Below are positions 50,176 to 59,180 of a DNA stretch of 64,000 nt, one piece after another. Below the pieces are notes generated by a model. It saw only the letters and a list, made by a program, of their open reading frames with translations, searched no databases and was not told the DNA's origin. The DNA comes from Devosia sp. (lineage in GTDB: Bacteria > Pseudomonadota > Alphaproteobacteria > Rhizobiales > Devosiaceae): contig NZ_JAQGJM010000037.1 in NCBI RefSeq assembly GCF_028290625.1, forward strand, positions 99,117 to 163,116. The letters run 5' to 3'. Each line of letters opens with the position of its first letter. Position 1 is the stretch's first letter. A program made the position numbers and the translations under genes.

Positions 50176-52275
50176 ATGACCCGCATAGTTCCATGCCGAC
50201 TGGCCGCCGATATCGGCGGCACCTTCACCGACGTTGCTCTGGAATATGGCACGAGCCGTTTTACCGCCAAAGTGCTCACGACACCCAGGGCACCGGAACA
50301 AGGCGTCATCCGGGGCATTGTCGAAACACTTGCGCGGGCGTCGTTGACCGCCAGCGAAGTCGATCTTTTCATCCACGGCACGACCCTCGCCACCAATGCG
50401 CTCATCGAGAGAAAGGGTGCCCGCACCGCGCTCATTACGACCGAGGGATTCCGCGACGTGATCGAGATCGGCCGGGAAAGCCGCTTCGACCAGTACGACA
50501 TCAATCTGATGAAGCCCGAACCCCTGGTCGGTCGGGAACTGCGCCTCACGATCCGCGAGCGTATTGCTGTCGACGGCAGCGTTGTCATCCCCATCGATCT
50601 CGACTGTCTCCCCGGCCACGTCGCCACCATGCGCGCGGCGGGCGTAACGAGCGTCGCGGTCGGTTTCCTGCACAGCTATGTCTCGCCCGACCACGAGGAG
50701 CAGGTCGCCGAGCGCCTCGCGCAATTGATGCCCGAGGCCTATATATCCCTCTCAAGCAAGGTCTGTCCCGAGGTGCGCGAATATGAGCGCCTGATGACGA
50801 CTTGCGCCAATGCCTATGTCCAGCCGCTGATGGCTAGCTACCTGCGGCGACTGCGGCAGGAGCTCGACGCGATGGGCCTGGTGGCCCCGACCCTGCTTAT
50901 GACCTCGGGCGGTGGTTTGACCACGCTCAACAATGCCTGCGAACTGCCGATCCGGTTGGTGGAATCCGGGCCGGCCGGCGGCGCAATCCTGGCGGCTCAC
51001 GTGGGCCGTCAATGCGGCGTGGACAACCTGTTGTCCTTCGACATGGGCGGGACCACGGCCAAGATCTGCGTCATCGACAAAAGCGAGCCGTTGAAGTCGC
51101 GGGCATTCGAAGTCGCGCGCTCCAAGCGCTTTATGAAGGGTAGCGGCATGCCCATCCGCATACCGGTAATCGAAATGGTCGAGATCGGTGCAGGGGGTGG
51201 CTCGATAGCCAAGATCGACAATCTGGCACGCATCCAGGTGGGGCCGGAAAGCGCGACCTCCGAACCCGGTCCCGCCTGCTACGGGCTCGGCGGCGAGCGG
51301 CCCACGGTGACCGACGCGGATTTGGTCCTGGGCAAGATCGACCCGAACAATTTTGCCGGTGGTACGATCAAGCTGGACCGATCGCTGTCGCTGGCTGCCA
51401 TCATGAATCATATCTCGGGCGCCCTCGGCACCACGGCGGAGTTGGGTGCGTTCGGTATCTGCGAGATGGTCGAAGAGAATATGGCCAACGCCTCGCGCGT
51501 TCATGCCATCGAGCGCGGCAAGGACGTCCGATCACGGACCATGGTCGCCTTTGGCGGCGCCGCCCCTCTGCACGCGGCGCGCCTCGCCGAAAAACTTGGC
51601 ATCGACCGCCTGATCGTGCCCCGCGGGGCTGGCGTGGGTTCGGCTGTCGGCTTCCTGCGCGCGCCGGTCGCTTATGAAGTGGTCCGCAGCACCTTCACGC
51701 GCATCTCCCAGATCGAACCGGAGACCATCAACCGCCAATTCGAGGAAATGATCGCCGAGGCATCGGGTGTCATCCTCGAGGCGGTGCCGGATGCCACGAT
51801 CGACATCCAACGCTCGGCCTTCCTCCGCTATTCCGGGCAGGGTCACGAGATCGAGATCAACCTGGATGACCGGCCGATCGTCGAAGACGACCGAGAACAG
51901 CTCGCTGCCCGGTTCACGGACGCTTACATCGCGCTGTTCAAGCGGAAGATCGAGCGGGCGGATATCGAAGCGCTTAGCTGGGCCGTCACTGCAACGGCCC
52001 GGGGCACCGCAAGCGCCGATACGGTGGCGTACGTGCCCCCCGCCGACCGTGGCCCCGCGAGGCCCATTGGCACCACGGAGTTGTTCGACGCCCGCCTGGG
52101 GCGCTTCATCAACAGCCCCATCTATTGGCGCGACAAGGTCGGCCCTGGGCAGACCATTCCCGGTCCCGCGGTCATCGCAGAGGACGAGACGTCGACTGTC
52201 GTGACCTCCAGCTTTGCCGCCTCGATCGATGCCTATGGCTATATTGTTCTTACCACCCAGCAGGAGCCCAACTGA
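50176..52275 (+). CDS. Hydantoinase/oxoprolinase A subunit (HyuA-like)
   Basis: 699 residues from the second of two adjacent ATG codons, five bases after GAGG; a TTG at 50152 is less likely. The N-terminal ADIGGTFTDVAL and the later DMGGTTAKICV are the ATP-binding motifs of the ASKHA-type HyuA family, followed by ESGPAGGAILAA. The family hydrolyses cyclic amides (hydantoin, 5-oxoproline) or carboxylates ketones with ATP. It overlaps the B subunit gene by one base (TGATG). With the LacI operator upstream it is the core of one operon. The substrate is unknown. Confidence 0.92.
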   Translation: MTRIVPCRLAADIGGTFTDVALEYGTSRFTAKVLTTPRAPEQGVIRGIVETLARASLTASEVDLFIHGTTLATNALIERKGARTALITTEGFRDVIEIGRESRFDQYDINLMKPEPLVGRELRLTIRERIAVDGSVVIPIDLDCLPGHVATMRAAGVTSVAVGFLHSYVSPDHEEQVAERLAQLMPEAYISLSSKVCPEVREYERLMTTCANAYVQPLMASYLRRLRQELDAMGLVAPTLLMTSGGGLTTLNNACELPIRLVESGPAGGAILAAHVGRQCGVDNLLSFDMGGTTAKICVIDKSEPLKSRAFEVARSKRFMKGSGMPIRIPVIEMVEIGAGGGSIAKIDNLARIQVGPESATSEPGPACYGLGGERPTVTDADLVLGKIDPNNFAGGTIKLDRSLSLAAIMNHISGALGTTAELGAFGICEMVEENMANASRVHAIERGKDVRSRTMVAFGGAAPLHAARLAEKLGIDRLIVPRGAGVGSAVGFLRAPVAYEVVRSTFTRISQIEPETINRQFEEMIAEASGVILEAVPDATIDIQRSAFLRYSGQGHEIEINLDDRPIVEDDREQLAARFTDAYIALFKRKIERADIEALSWAVTATARGTASADTVAYVPPADRGPARPIGTTELFDARLGRFINSPIYWRDKVGPGQTIPGPAVIAEDETSTVVTSSFAASIDAYGYIVLTTQQEPN

Positions 52276-53912
52276 TGGATCTGCATTCCCCCCTGGCCGA
52301 CATCCACACCCAGATCATGTGGAACCGCCTGATCTCGGTGGTCGAGGAACAGGCGCAAACGCTCATTCGCACCGCCTTCAGCCCGATCGTTCGCGAGTCC
52401 GGCGATCTGTCGGCGGGTGTGTTCGACATTCGTGGCCGCATGCTCGCGCAAGCCGTTACCGGCACACCCGGGCACGTGAATTCGATGGCGGAATCGGTCA
52501 AGTTCTTCCTCGAAGCCTTTCCGCCCAGGGAAATGCAGGAAGGTGATGTGTACATCACAAACGACCCCTGGATGGGAACCGGCCATCTCAACGACATGGT
52601 CGTGGTGACGCCGACCTTTCTCGACGGAAAGCTGGTCGCCATATTTGCCTGCACCAGTCATCTGATTGACATTGGCGGCATCGGTTTTGGTCCCGACGGC
52701 CGCGACGTCGTGGAGGAAGGTCTCTACCTGCCGTTCCTGAAGCTGATTGATCGTGGCGCCATCAACGACACGCTCATCGCGATCGTCCGTGGCAATTCTC
52801 GTTATCCTACGGAGGCCGAGGGGGATATCCTGTCGCTGGCCGCTTGCAACGACGTCGGCGCTGAACGTCTCATCGAGATGATGCGCGAATTTTCACTGAG
52901 CTCGCTCGAGCCGCTTGCCGATCACATCGTCGAGCAGTCTCGCAAATCGGTGCAGGCGGAAATCGCCAAGCTGGCGGAGGGCAGCTACTCCGCATCGATG
53001 CGGGTCGATGGCTACGAAAAGCCGATCGACCTCGTGGCGACGCTGACCATCGCCAAAGAGACCATCACCATCGACTTCTCCGGCACCTCTGGGCCGTCGG
53101 CCAAGGGCATCAATGTCCCGCTCAACTATGCATTGGCGTATTCGACCTATGGCGTGCGCGTGCTGATCGCACCCGACATTCCCAACAATGCCGGCTCCCT
53201 CGAACCAATCAAGGTCAAAGCACCCACCGACAGCATTCTCAATGCCCAACGCCCCGCGCCCGTTTCGTCGCGCCACATCATCGGCCAGATGCTGCCCGAC
53301 GTCATCTTTGGCTGCCTCGAGCAGGTCCCCGGTATAGCGGTGCCGGCCGAGGGTGCCTCGTCGCTATGGAATCTGATCCTCGAAAGCGATGCGGCTGACG
53401 CCGTCGATCCCACATCCACGATCAGCCGCTTCTCCGTGCTGGCCGTGCAGACCGGAGGCGTGGGTGCGCGGCCCACCTCGGATGGCCTTTCCGCCACCGC
53501 CTTTCCCAGCGGCGTGTCCGGCGTCCCGGTGGAAATTATCGAAACCATCTCACCGCTGCTCTTCCGCAAGAAGGAACTGCGCAGCAACAGCGGTGGCCAG
53601 GGCACGTTCCGGGGCGGTCTCGGCCAAGTCATCGAGATCAGCAACCGTGAACCGGCCGCTTTCGACATCTACGCCGCGTTGGACCGGATCGAGCATCCGG
53701 CGCGCGGACGCTCCGGCGGCGGCGAAGGGGCGGCGGGTTACGTTGGCCTGGGCTCCGGCAAGGTCCTGCGCGGCAAGGGCCGTCAGAAGGTGCCCGCCGG
53801 CGATTGGCTGGTGGTGCATACGCCGGGCGGCGCCGGCTTCGGCGATCCGGCCGACCGTAGCCAGGCAGCCGTCACGGCGGATATCGCCAACGGGATTGTT
53901 GTGCTCAGGTAA
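52275..53912 (+). CDS. Hydantoinase/oxoprolinase B subunit (HyuB-like)
   Basis: 545 residues, starting inside the HyuA stop (TGATG). Family marks are the N-terminal SVVEEQAQTLIRTAFSPIVRE, NDPWMGTGHLNDM, DFSGTSGPSAKGINVP and the C-terminal HTPGGAGFGDP. HyuB carries the metal centre of the ATP-dependent cyclic amidase or carboxylase and works as a heteromultimer with HyuA. Its end overlaps the convergent RidA gene by eight bases. Confidence 0.93.
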   Translation: MDLHSPLADIHTQIMWNRLISVVEEQAQTLIRTAFSPIVRESGDLSAGVFDIRGRMLAQAVTGTPGHVNSMAESVKFFLEAFPPREMQEGDVYITNDPWMGTGHLNDMVVVTPTFLDGKLVAIFACTSHLIDIGGIGFGPDGRDVVEEGLYLPFLKLIDRGAINDTLIAIVRGNSRYPTEAEGDILSLAACNDVGAERLIEMMREFSLSSLEPLADHIVEQSRKSVQAEIAKLAEGSYSASMRVDGYEKPIDLVATLTIAKETITIDFSGTSGPSAKGINVPLNYALAYSTYGVRVLIAPDIPNNAGSLEPIKVKAPTDSILNAQRPAPVSSRHIIGQMLPDVIFGCLEQVPGIAVPAEGASSLWNLILESDAADAVDPTSTISRFSVLAVQTGGVGARPTSDGLSATAFPSGVSGVPVEIIETISPLLFRKKELRSNSGGQGTFRGGLGQVIEISNREPAAFDIYAALDRIEHPARGRSGGGEGAAGYVGLGSGKVLRGKGRQKVPAGDWLVVHTPGGAGFGDPADRSQAAVTADIANGIVVLR

Positions 53913-54390
53913 AGCTGAGCGACGTTCTGATCGCCAGGGTCATTTCGATCTCGACCGGCACGTTCCTCGGCAATTCGGCAACCCCGATGGCCGAGCGGGC
54001 GTGGCGGCCGCTTTCGCCGAGAACTTGGCCCAGCAGGGTCGATGCTGCGTCAATCACCTTGGGCTGGGCATTGAAGCCAGGCGCTGACGCGACAAAGCCC
54101 GTCAGCTTCAGCACGCGCTCGATCCTGGCCAGCGAGCCGAGCACCAGTCGCAATTGCGAGAGTGCATTGAGCACGCAGAGTTCTGCTGCGGCCATAGCTG
54201 CTTCCTGGCTGACCTCCGCCCCCACCTTTCCGGTGTAAAGCACGTCATCGCCCTGTTTGGGTATCTGTCCGCTCACATAGGCAATGCCCTGGTGCAGGAC
54301 CACCGGGACATAAACGAACTGGGGTGGGGCGGCCGGAGGCAGCGTGAAGCCGAGCGCGGCAAGGCGCGCCACGATATCGGTGTCATCCAT
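53905..54390 (-). CDS. RidA/YjgF family enamine deaminase-like protein
   Basis: 161 residues. The chorismate-mutase-like fold is clear: VYVPVVLHQGIAYVSGQIP, then VLKLTGFVAS. The Arg of the active site is kept in GRHARSAIGVAELP, and VEIEMTLAI ends the domain. RidA proteins hydrolyse reactive enamines or imines released by PLP-dependent dehydratases. That fits the PLP enzyme encoded directly upstream (stop and start adjoin). The N-terminal 25-residue extension places it in a longer subgroup than RidA itself. It is the last gene of a three-gene minus-strand operon. Confidence 0.88.
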   Translation of the reverse strand: MDDTDIVARLAALGFTLPPAAPPQFVYVPVVLHQGIAYVSGQIPKQGDDVLYTGKVGAEVSQEAAMAAAELCVLNALSQLRLVLGSLARIERVLKLTGFVASAPGFNAQPKVIDAASTLLGQVLGESGRHARSAIGVAELPRNVPVEIEMTLAIRTSLSFT

Positions 54391-55656
54391 CTAGAAATGG
54401 GTCTCGTGCACATCGAGGATATTGTAGTCGTCGTCTATCTCCAGCACGGTTCGCCACTTGTCGAACAAGGTGCAGGGATGGGAAATGCCCAGCCCGACCA
54501 GATCGCCCACCTGCAGGGGCGACGAGGGCGGGACCCGCACGTAGCCATGCTGGTCATGCAATGCGAAGACCGCGTGGTCGGTGACATCCCCCAACCAGGT
54601 CTCGCTCTCGGGCCGGAAGGCCTTGAGCACGGTGGGCATGCCGGCGTCATAGGGGCAGTCGCGCTTGCCGGCGTTGAGTATGACGATACCCTCTTCGGGA
54701 CGAGACAGGACCTGGGCCCAGACCTCAAGGGCCGGTTGCAGGACACCTGCATGGAGCGCCGCAGCGCTGCGGGCGACCATGTCGTTGAAGGCGGCGGCAT
54801 AGATGCCGTGGTCATGGAATAGGTAGCATCCCGAGCGAATGACGATAATCGACGGGGATCGCAGGCCAGCGCTCTTGAACCGGTCGACGACGATGTCATG
54901 GAACTTGGTGCCCCCGGCCGACAGCAGGATCTCCCCGCCATCGAACAGACCAGTCACCTCGGCCTCACGGGCGAGAGCCGACAGGAAGTCGATATAGTTG
55001 GCAACGGCCGTCTGGGCATTGTCGTCGCTGGGCTTTATGACGCCTTCATAGCCCTCGATGCCGCGCAGATGCAGCTCGGGCCAGTACGCCAATTCCGCCA
55101 GGACGACACGGCCGGCCTCGACGGATCGAACGCCGCACCGACCGCCCGGCATGCCGCCCTCCAACAATACCTCGATCGGCCGTCCCAAGCCTCGGGTCCG
55201 GGCCGCGCTTCCCAGCCGCCGCACGCCCTCGACCGAGTCGACGAGGCAGTAGAACGTCACGCCAGGACGGGTGATCAGGATGTCGATGAGTTCGGCTATG
55301 TCGGCCGCGCCGATGACCTCATTGGCCAGCAGGATGGACTGGATGCCAGCCGCCACTGCCACGCGCACCTGCCGCATGTCCGCGAGGCTGATGGCGAAGG
55401 CACCAGCATTCATCTGCCAGTGAAACGTTGCCGGTATCATCGGGGTCTTGCCGTGCGGAGCAAAGGCGATCCCCTGCTTCGCACAGTATCTGACCATCCA
55501 ATCGAGGTTGTGACGGATAGCTGAGCGCCGCATCGCCGCCACGGGAAATGTCCCGTCCACGGCGAGAAGGTTTGCGGGCCGGTGAAGTACCCCCCCGGCG
55601 GGCAGTCCCTTCTGGAAGTCGAGCTCGTTCAATTCCGTCTCCCTCGATGCATCCAT
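54391..55656 (-). CDS. PLP-dependent D-threonine aldolase/D-serine dehydratase-like enzyme
   Basis: 421 residues, fold-type III (alanine racemase N-terminal) barrel. The PLP lysine lies in FAPHGKTPMIPA. The C-terminal domain has GISHPCTLFDKW, the His/Cys pair that binds the divalent metal in D-threonine aldolases and D-serine dehydratases, with the barrel segment SAGGTKFHD before it. It would cleave or dehydrate a D-hydroxyamino acid. It begins one base after the Gfo/Idh stop and abuts the RidA gene, whose product could process the imine. The true substrate may be a larger hydroxyamino acid. Confidence 0.85.
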   Translation of the reverse strand: MDASRETELNELDFQKGLPAGGVLHRPANLLAVDGTFPVAAMRRSAIRHNLDWMVRYCAKQGIAFAPHGKTPMIPATFHWQMNAGAFAISLADMRQVRVAVAAGIQSILLANEVIGAADIAELIDILITRPGVTFYCLVDSVEGVRRLGSAARTRGLGRPIEVLLEGGMPGGRCGVRSVEAGRVVLAELAYWPELHLRGIEGYEGVIKPSDDNAQTAVANYIDFLSALAREAEVTGLFDGGEILLSAGGTKFHDIVVDRFKSAGLRSPSIIVIRSGCYLFHDHGIYAAAFNDMVARSAAALHAGVLQPALEVWAQVLSRPEEGIVILNAGKRDCPYDAGMPTVLKAFRPESETWLGDVTDHAVFALHDQHGYVRVPPSSPLQVGDLVGLGISHPCTLFDKWRTVLEIDDDYNILDVHETHF

Positions 55657-55657
55657 C

Positions 55658-56659
55658 CTAAAGCCTTACGGTCTTGCCGGTTTCGATCGCCACGGTGGCA
55701 GCAAGCGCCAGTTCGAGCGCGCGCAGGCCATCTTCGCCAGTAACCGACGGAACGCCGGTCCCGCGCACGGCGGCGACGAAATCGGTGATGGTGCGATCGT
55801 ATGGAACCAGGTGGCGCACCCGGATTTCATGGCTGCCTTGGGCATCGCTCACATCGACGCGGCCCTGCGGCTTCTGCCAGAGGATACCGTCGCCCGAAAT
55901 GGAGCCCTTGGTGCCGTGAATCTCGACCGCGGTGCCGCCGAACGGCACCATGAACGAATCCTGGCAGACGACCAGGAGGTCATCGGGGAATTGCCAGATC
56001 GTCATGACATTGTCCTTGATGCCATGCTGGGCATTCCCGGAGGTAATCCCCATGCCGGTGACGGCGATGGGATCGGCGCCGAAATAATAGCGCAGCAAGT
56101 CCATGTCATGGACCGTCAGATCGAGAATCACGCCAGCACCGGTGGTGGGGTCATTGAGGCGCCAGCGCGCCAGCTTCTCAGGCAGATCGACGGTGAAACC
56201 GATGCGCGCCGAGGTGATCTTGCCAAGCTGGCCCGACTGGATCACGTCGCGGATGGCGCGGTGGGATTCCATGTTGCGCAGATGGTGGTTGGTGCCGAGG
56301 ACGACTCCCGCCTCCTTGGCGGCCTCGAGGATACGGCGCGCCGATTCCGCGGTGAGAGCGAGCGGCTTTTCGCACAGTATGTGCTTTCCGGCCTTGGCCG
56401 CTGCGACGGCCTCCTGCTCGTGCTTCTCGTTGGTGGTGGAGATGTAGACAGCGTCGAGTTCCGGATCGGCCAGGAACGCTGCAAGATCGATGAAAGACCG
56501 CGCCAGGTTCAGCTCCTTGGCATAGGCCGCGCCGCGTTCGGCGTCGCGACTATAGACCGACACGACCTCGCAATCGGGATTCCCGTTGATGGAGGCGGTC
56601 ATCCATTCGCGCGCGATATTGCTGGCGCCAATCAGGCCCCACCTTAGCTTTTTGGTCAT
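55658..56659 (-). CDS. Gfo/Idh/MocA family dehydrogenase (first of two)
   Basis: 333 residues. The Rossmann start reads RWGLIGASNIAREWM, and the catalytic-domain motif CEKPLAL is typical. The later DLTVHDMDLLRYYFG holds the catalytic Asp/His. Members oxidise or epimerise sugars, inositols and amino-sugar nucleotides using NAD(P). It leads the operon with the PLP enzyme and RidA, and a perfect LacI-type operator lies 22 bases upstream. Confidence 0.9.
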   Translation of the reverse strand: MTKKLRWGLIGASNIAREWMTASINGNPDCEVVSVYSRDAERGAAYAKELNLARSFIDLAAFLADPELDAVYISTTNEKHEQEAVAAAKAGKHILCEKPLALTAESARRILEAAKEAGVVLGTNHHLRNMESHRAIRDVIQSGQLGKITSARIGFTVDLPEKLARWRLNDPTTGAGVILDLTVHDMDLLRYYFGADPIAVTGMGITSGNAQHGIKDNVMTIWQFPDDLLVVCQDSFMVPFGGTAVEIHGTKGSISGDGILWQKPQGRVDVSDAQGSHEIRVRHLVPYDRTITDFVAAVRGTGVPSVTGEDGLRALELALAATVAIETGKTVRL

Positions 56660-56681
56660 TTCTGGTTCCCTTTCAAAATGA

Positions 56682-56695
56682 TTAGATCGATCTAA
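56682..56695. promoter_or_regulatory. LacI-type operator TTAGATCGATCTAA
   Basis: Perfect palindrome, 22 bases upstream of the Gfo/Idh-PLP enzyme-RidA operon. Confidence 0.75.
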
Positions 56696-56737
56696 TAGCG
56701 CGTTCCGAGCGAACGAGCAACTGACGTTTCAACGTGC

Positions 56738-57337
56738 TCAGACAAGTCCAAGACGCTGCAGGTCGGCCCGCGTGCTGGCGGCGTCGGCAAACAGGATTCC
56801 CTGCCATCCCATGGCGATCGCCGCTTCGATATTGCGCACATTGTCGTCGATGAAAACGATCTGGGCGGGCTCGCTTTCTAGCCGGGAAGCGTGGAGCCGA
56901 TAGATGGCCGGGTCGGGCTTGGCGAGGCCCACCTCGCCGGAGACCGTGACCCATTGCAGTAGACTGAGCATGGGGAACCGGTCGCCGATCTCGCGAAAGG
57001 TGTGCTGATTCCAATTGGAAAGGCCCGTCACCTTGTGACCCTTGGAATGGAGATCGCTGAGCAACTCAAAGCCGCCCGGGATAGCGCCCGAGACCATCTC
57101 GTCCCAGCGGCTACGGTAGAGCGAAATTGCGTCTGCCCATTGCGGAAAGCGGAGTGCGGCCTCCTGCTCGGCCTCGGCCCAGGACCGGCCCAGATCCTGT
57201 TTCGCATTCCACGCCGGGTTGCACACCTCGGTGAGGAAGAAATGACGCTCATCCGCATTGGGAATGACGGTTCGGTAGAGATGCTCTGGATTCCAGTCGA
57301 TCAGTACGCCGCCAATATCGAACACGATGTTGACCAT
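56738..57337 (-). CDS. HAD-superfamily hydrolase (HAD-IA, YihX-like)
   Basis: 199 residues. Motif I reads IVFDIGGVLIDWNP, with the nucleophile Asp but Gly in place of the second Asp, as in the YihX glucose-1-phosphatase and dehalogenase-like groups. Motif II is GLSNWN, motif III includes GLAKPDPAIY and motif IV FIDDNVRNIEAA. A small cap domain lies after motif I. A sugar-phosphate phosphatase role would fit the neighbourhood. Divergent from the GMC oxidoreductase gene with a perfect operator between. Confidence 0.88.
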   Translation of the reverse strand: MVNIVFDIGGVLIDWNPEHLYRTVIPNADERHFFLTEVCNPAWNAKQDLGRSWAEAEQEAALRFPQWADAISLYRSRWDEMVSGAIPGGFELLSDLHSKGHKVTGLSNWNQHTFREIGDRFPMLSLLQWVTVSGEVGLAKPDPAIYRLHASRLESEPAQIVFIDDNVRNIEAAIAMGWQGILFADAASTRADLQRLGLV

Positions 57338-57383
57338 ACGGGACCCTCCAATTTTCGATTGAGTTTCGCACGCGATATCGCTA

Positions 57384-57397
57384 TTAGATCGATCTAA
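57384..57397. promoter_or_regulatory. LacI-type operator TTAGATCGATCTAA
   Basis: Perfect palindrome in the 193-base divergent region between the HAD gene (start 57337) and the GMC oxidoreductase gene (start 57531). Confidence 0.75.
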
Positions 57398-57530
57398 GAG
57401 CTGACTGGGCCGCTGTCAAATCATTCCGGATCGGAGGAGGCTGCTCTTCTAGTTGGGACCGTCGAGTATGACTACGCATAGCCTCGTCTTCGCCACACAC
57501 ATGGCCCTATCCAAGCTAAGGTTTTCGCAA

Positions 57531-59126
57531 ATGGACTTCGACTACATCATTGTTGGCGGCGGCTCAGCTGGATGCGTGCTGGCCAACAGGCTCAGCGCCG
57601 ATCCCACCGTCACGGTGCTGCTGCTGGAAGCGGGCGGGCCCGACACCTCCCGGCTCATTCACTATCCCGCGGGGTACTCCAAGCTCGTCGGGCCCAAGGT
57701 AAGCTGGGAATTCCGGACCACACCGCAGAAGCACGTCAACAATCGCGAGATGCATTATCCCCAGGGCATGACCTTGGGCGGCGGCAGTTCGATCAATGCC
57801 ATGGTCTATATCCGCGGCAACAAAAACGACTACGACCAATGGGAATCGCTGGGTAATGCCGGTTGGGGCTACGCAGGTTGCCTGCCCTATTTCCGCAAGG
57901 CCGAATCCAACCAGCGCTTTACCGCGCCCTATCATGGCGACGACGGCCCGCTGGCCGTCTCGGATCAGGTGAGCCCGCTGCCGCTGACGGACCTGTTCGT
58001 CAAGGCTGCCCAGCAGGCGGGCCATCCGTTCAATCCCGATTTCAACGGCGCCCAGCAGCACGGCATCGGCTACTACCAAGTCACGCAGCGTAACCGGCGG
58101 CGTGGCAGCTCGGCGGTATCCTATCTGCGGCCCGTGCAGTCGCGCCCGAACCTCAGCGTGGTCACCTTGGCCCGCGTCTTGCGCCTGCTAATCAGTGGCG
58201 GTCGGGTTACAGGCGTAGAATACACGATCGGCGGCAGCAGCGACCTCAAGACCGCCCGTGCGACGCGCGAAGTCATCTCTTCGAGTGGCGCCATCGGTTC
58301 GCCCCGGCTGCTGCTGCATTCGGGCATCGGACCCGCCGACGAGCTCAAGGCCGTGGGCATCGAACCCATGCATGACCTGCCTGGTGTCGGCAAGAACCTG
58401 CAGGACCACCTGGACGTCTATGCAGTGGCCACGCTGAAAAAGCCGATGAGCTATGACGGGCAGGACAAGCTGATACCGTCGATCAAGCACGGCTTGCAAT
58501 ATCTGCTCTATCGGACCGGCCCAGTAACCTCCAATGTCTGCGAGGGCGGCGCGTTCCTGGCCACCGATGGCAACGATGACTGGCCCGATAACCAGATGCA
58601 TTTCCTGCCCGCCTATGTGGTCGATCATGGGCGCAAGAAGATCGCCGGCCACGGCATGACGCTCAATACCGCCTATCTGCGTCCGGAGGCCCGGGGCAGC
58701 GTCACGGTGATGAGCGACAATCCGATCGACCGGCCGCTGGTCGATCCCAACTTCCTCGGCGTCGATGAAGACCTGCGCCGTTCGATCGCCTGTTTCAAGC
58801 AGTCGCGCGAAATCCTGGCGCAGCCGGCCTTCGCAGATCTGATCGAAGCGGAATACATGCCGGGAAAGGGCATCCGCTCAGATGCCGAGATCGCCGACTA
58901 TGTCCGGGAATGGAGCAAGACCGACTATCACCCGGTGGGCACATGCAAAATGGGCGATGACGACATGGCCGTGGTCGACACTCAGTTACGCGTACGCGGA
59001 CTCGAGGGGCTGCGGGTGATCGACTCATCGATCATGCCGACCTTGGTCAGTGGCAACACCAATGCCCCATCGATCATGATCGGCGAGAAGGGTGCTGCCA
59101 TCATGCTGGCGGGTGCGGTCGTCTGA
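57531..59126 (+). CDS. GMC family FAD-dependent oxidoreductase (choline dehydrogenase-like)
   Basis: 531 residues from the ATG at 57531 (after AAGG); in-frame starts up to 78 bases earlier exist, but the FAD motif DYIIVGGGSAGCVLANRLS should lie near the N-terminus. Other GMC marks are YPQGMTLGGGSSINAMVYIRG, GAIGSPRLLLHSGIGP and the C-terminal YHPVGTCKMG with the catalytic His, then NTNAPSIMIGEK. It oxidises a primary alcohol to an aldehyde or acid and feeds the quinone pool or oxygen. The aldehyde dehydrogenase encoded nearby could take the next step. A strong terminator follows. Confidence 0.92.
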   Translation: MDFDYIIVGGGSAGCVLANRLSADPTVTVLLLEAGGPDTSRLIHYPAGYSKLVGPKVSWEFRTTPQKHVNNREMHYPQGMTLGGGSSINAMVYIRGNKNDYDQWESLGNAGWGYAGCLPYFRKAESNQRFTAPYHGDDGPLAVSDQVSPLPLTDLFVKAAQQAGHPFNPDFNGAQQHGIGYYQVTQRNRRRGSSAVSYLRPVQSRPNLSVVTLARVLRLLISGGRVTGVEYTIGGSSDLKTARATREVISSSGAIGSPRLLLHSGIGPADELKAVGIEPMHDLPGVGKNLQDHLDVYAVATLKKPMSYDGQDKLIPSIKHGLQYLLYRTGPVTSNVCEGGAFLATDGNDDWPDNQMHFLPAYVVDHGRKKIAGHGMTLNTAYLRPEARGSVTVMSDNPIDRPLVDPNFLGVDEDLRRSIACFKQSREILAQPAFADLIEAEYMPGKGIRSDAEIADYVREWSKTDYHPVGTCKMGDDDMAVVDTQLRVRGLEGLRVIDSSIMPTLVSGNTNAPSIMIGEKGAAIMLAGAVV

Positions 59127-59150
59127 GCTTCCAACCGGCTGCGAAGTGGA

Positions 59151-59180
59151 CGCCTGGCGCTGATCCCGCCAGGCGTTTTT
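59151..59180 (+). terminator. Intrinsic terminator after the GMC gene
   Basis: Eight-bp stem CGCCTGGC / GCCAGGCG followed by TTTTT, 24 bases after the stop. It abuts the end of the converging minus-strand gene. Confidence 0.85.
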
